Below, in pieces: positions 7,013 to 8,244 of a stretch of 8,244 nt of DNA. The stretch is from contig CANQQN010000079.1 of the NCBI GenBank assembly GCA_947625995.1, positions 1-8,244 of the forward strand, given 5' to 3'. This DNA comes from an uncultured Lachnospiraceae bacterium (GTDB lineage Bacteria > Bacillota > Clostridia > Lachnospirales > Lachnospiraceae). The notes under the pieces were generated by a model. The model saw only the letters and a program-made list of their open reading frames with translations. It did not search any database and had not been told where the DNA came from. The position numbers were made by a program, and so were the translations under genes. Positions within the stretch are counted from its first letter, which is position 1. Every line of letters starts with the position of its first letter.

Positions 7013-7300
7013 TTATCTGACAGCAAGACTTCTGACCCACTCCTGTACGGTTTCTTCAGAAGCGTTTGACCGGAAACGCATACCCTCAAGCCAATTCCCT
7101 GTTCCTGCAAGTTCCTCCAGAAGCGTTCCGCTCTCACCGATACCGGAGCTTGCGGATGTGCAGAACGGGATCACGGTTTTTCCGGTAAAATCATTTGCCG
7201 AAACGAACCCGTTCACCGGCCATGCGGCAATGCCCCACCAGATCGGATACCCAACAAACACGGTATCATAAGAATCCCAGCCAGGAACCGTCGTCTCTAC
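7013..7300 (-). pseudogene. Flavodoxin remnant B (N-terminally truncated)
   Basis: The frame ending at the TAA at 7013-7015 encodes the C-terminal half of a flavodoxin: WDSYDTVFVGYPIWWG, then WPVNGFVSANDFTGKTVIP, FCTSASSGIG, TGNWLEG and ASEETVQEWV. This family normally begins with a Ser/Thr-rich FMN phosphate-binding loop and some 60-80 further residues, which are missing. The frame stays open upstream to 7327, directly against the AKR-1 TAG stop, but only residues from about the WDSYD segment are recognisable. The only initiation codon in a sensible place is a GTG at 7261, without an evident ribosome binding site. It is a paralogue of remnant A and almost identical to it at DNA level around 7155-7200. 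It could be translated as a fragment, but it should not bind FMN normally. Confidence 0.8.
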
Positions 7301-7327
7301 AAGCGCTACTTCTATTATTTCACAAAA

Positions 7328-8227
7328 CTACCAGTTCTTTTTTTCTTTCGAGCTGTCGTGTTGATGCTTTCTTTCCTCCACCATATTTACAAACCACTCC
7401 ACCATATTTGGATCATAATGGGAGAAGAAGGAACTTGTGGCAGTATCAAGAGTTGCAATTTCAGCCATATCCTCATCAGAAAGGGTAAAGTCAAATACAT
7501 CCAGATTCTGGACCATCCGCTCTTTATGGGTGGATTTCGGCAATACGACCACGCCCCGCTGGATATTCCAGCGCAGCATCACTTGAGCGGCGGTTTTTTC
7601 ATACTGTGCGCCGATCGTCTTTAAAATCTCATTTTCAAACAGGCCGCCCCGGCCTTCCCCAAAGGGCGCCCACGCCTCGATCTGCACGCCGTATTTATCC
7701 ATCCATTGTTTTGCTTCTATCTGCTGGTTCAGAACATGGGTCTCCACCTGGTTCACCATGGGACGGATACGGGAAAAACTGGCGATATCCACCATACGAT
7801 CCGGGTAAAAGTTGGAGATGCCGATGGCGCGCAGCTTCCCCTCCTCATACAAATCTTCCAGCGCCCGGTATGCACCGTAATAATCGGAAAATGGCTGATG
7901 CAGCAGCATCAAATCAATATAATCTGTCTGAAGCTTTCGCAGGGATTCCTCCACGGACTTGCGGCATTCCTCATATCCATAATGCTCTACCCACACCTTG
8001 CTGGTAAGAAAGATATCCTCCCGTGATACGGCGGATTTTTTGATGGCAGAGCCAACCTGTTCCTCATTAAAATAGCTCTGCGCCGTATCAATAGACCGGT
8101 AGCCGACTTCCAGCGCGTCCAGCACGCACCGTTCACATTCGTCTGCCGTCACCTGATACACACCGTAACCTAACATTGGCATCTTTACTCCGTTTGAAAG
8201 TGTTGCATATTTCATTCTTTTATCCAT
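7328..8227 (-). CDS. Aldo/keto reductase (AKR-1)
   Basis: This 299-residue cytoplasmic NAD(P)H-dependent carbonyl reductase is a complete (beta/alpha)8-barrel family member. The catalytic tetrad is D47 (SIDTAQSY), Y52, K77 (TSKVW) and H110 (MLLHQP). The signatures GISNFY (136-141) and VVLPKSTHKER (227-237) are present; the K231-S232...R237 pattern is typical of NADPH binding. It is a diverged paralogue of AKR-2 rather than a recent copy. The C-terminal tail after the conserved region (about 283-299) is charged and Lys-rich. The TAG stop is followed, in the same frame, by the flavodoxin remnant. Start uncertainty: GGAAAGGA abuts the first ATG, while Met5 (8215) is spaced 12 nt from it, so the mature start may be Met5. 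Only 17 bases upstream are visible, so no promoter can be judged. Confidence 0.93.
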   Translation of the reverse strand: MDKRMKYATLSNGVKMPMLGYGVYQVTADECERCVLDALEVGYRSIDTAQSYFNEEQVGSAIKKSAVSREDIFLTSKVWVEHYGYEECRKSVEESLRKLQTDYIDLMLLHQPFSDYYGAYRALEDLYEEGKLRAIGISNFYPDRMVDIASFSRIRPMVNQVETHVLNQQIEAKQWMDKYGVQIEAWAPFGEGRGGLFENEILKTIGAQYEKTAAQVMLRWNIQRGVVVLPKSTHKERMVQNLDVFDFTLSDEDMAEIATLDTATSSFFSHYDPNMVEWFVNMVEERKHQHDSSKEKKNW

Positions 8228-8244
8228 TCCTTTCCGCGGATATT

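Noticed and set aside
6991..7137. N-terminal extension of the ECF S-component frame up to 7137
   Set aside because: It overlaps the flavodoxin remnant in another frame and adds 49 non-membrane residues. The ATG at 6990 has a strong ribosome binding site at the right spacing.

Overview
The window looks like a Clostridia chromosome, most likely a Lachnospiraceae-type gut anaerobe. The evidence is strong GGAGG/AAGGAG ribosome binding sites, mid-range base composition, a solitary ECF-transporter S component, a cell-surface lipoprotein and a secreted protein both carrying type I dockerin modules, and flavodoxin/aldo-keto reductase gene pairs. The genus cannot be fixed from the sequence alone. Every supported gene lies on the minus strand, so transcription runs from high to low coordinates. 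No RNA gene, insertion sequence, phage gene or CRISPR array was seen, and no gap over 300 bases lacks a gene or gene remnant.

In transcription order, the first block (8227 to about 4840) holds an aldo/keto reductase (AKR-1), an N-terminally truncated flavodoxin remnant in the same frame just past the AKR-1 stop, an ECF-type membrane S component, an overlapping uridine-kinase-like P-loop protein and a LysR regulator. It closes with a clear intrinsic terminator.

The second block (about 4840 to 12) starts with a 10-bp direct repeat and a second, more heavily deleted flavodoxin remnant. These are followed by a second aldo/keto reductase (AKR-2), a two-domain esterase lipoprotein with an N-terminal dockerin, and a secreted dockerin-DUF362 protein. 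The spacings (16 and 86 nt) suggest that AKR-2, the esterase and DUF362 form one operon.

The two flavodoxin remnants are paralogous direct repeats, each beside an aldo/keto reductase, and they bracket the transporter-kinase-regulator cassette. This suggests an ancestral duplicated AKR-flavodoxin unit in which both flavodoxins have decayed. The most distinctive intact biology is the surface pair: a membrane-tethered protein with two complete but different serine-hydrolase triads and an exported DUF362 protein, joined by almost identical dockerin modules (54 of 65 residues). A role in ester-bearing glycans or aromatic esters at the cell surface, with the reductases acting on released carbonyl compounds, is inference only.
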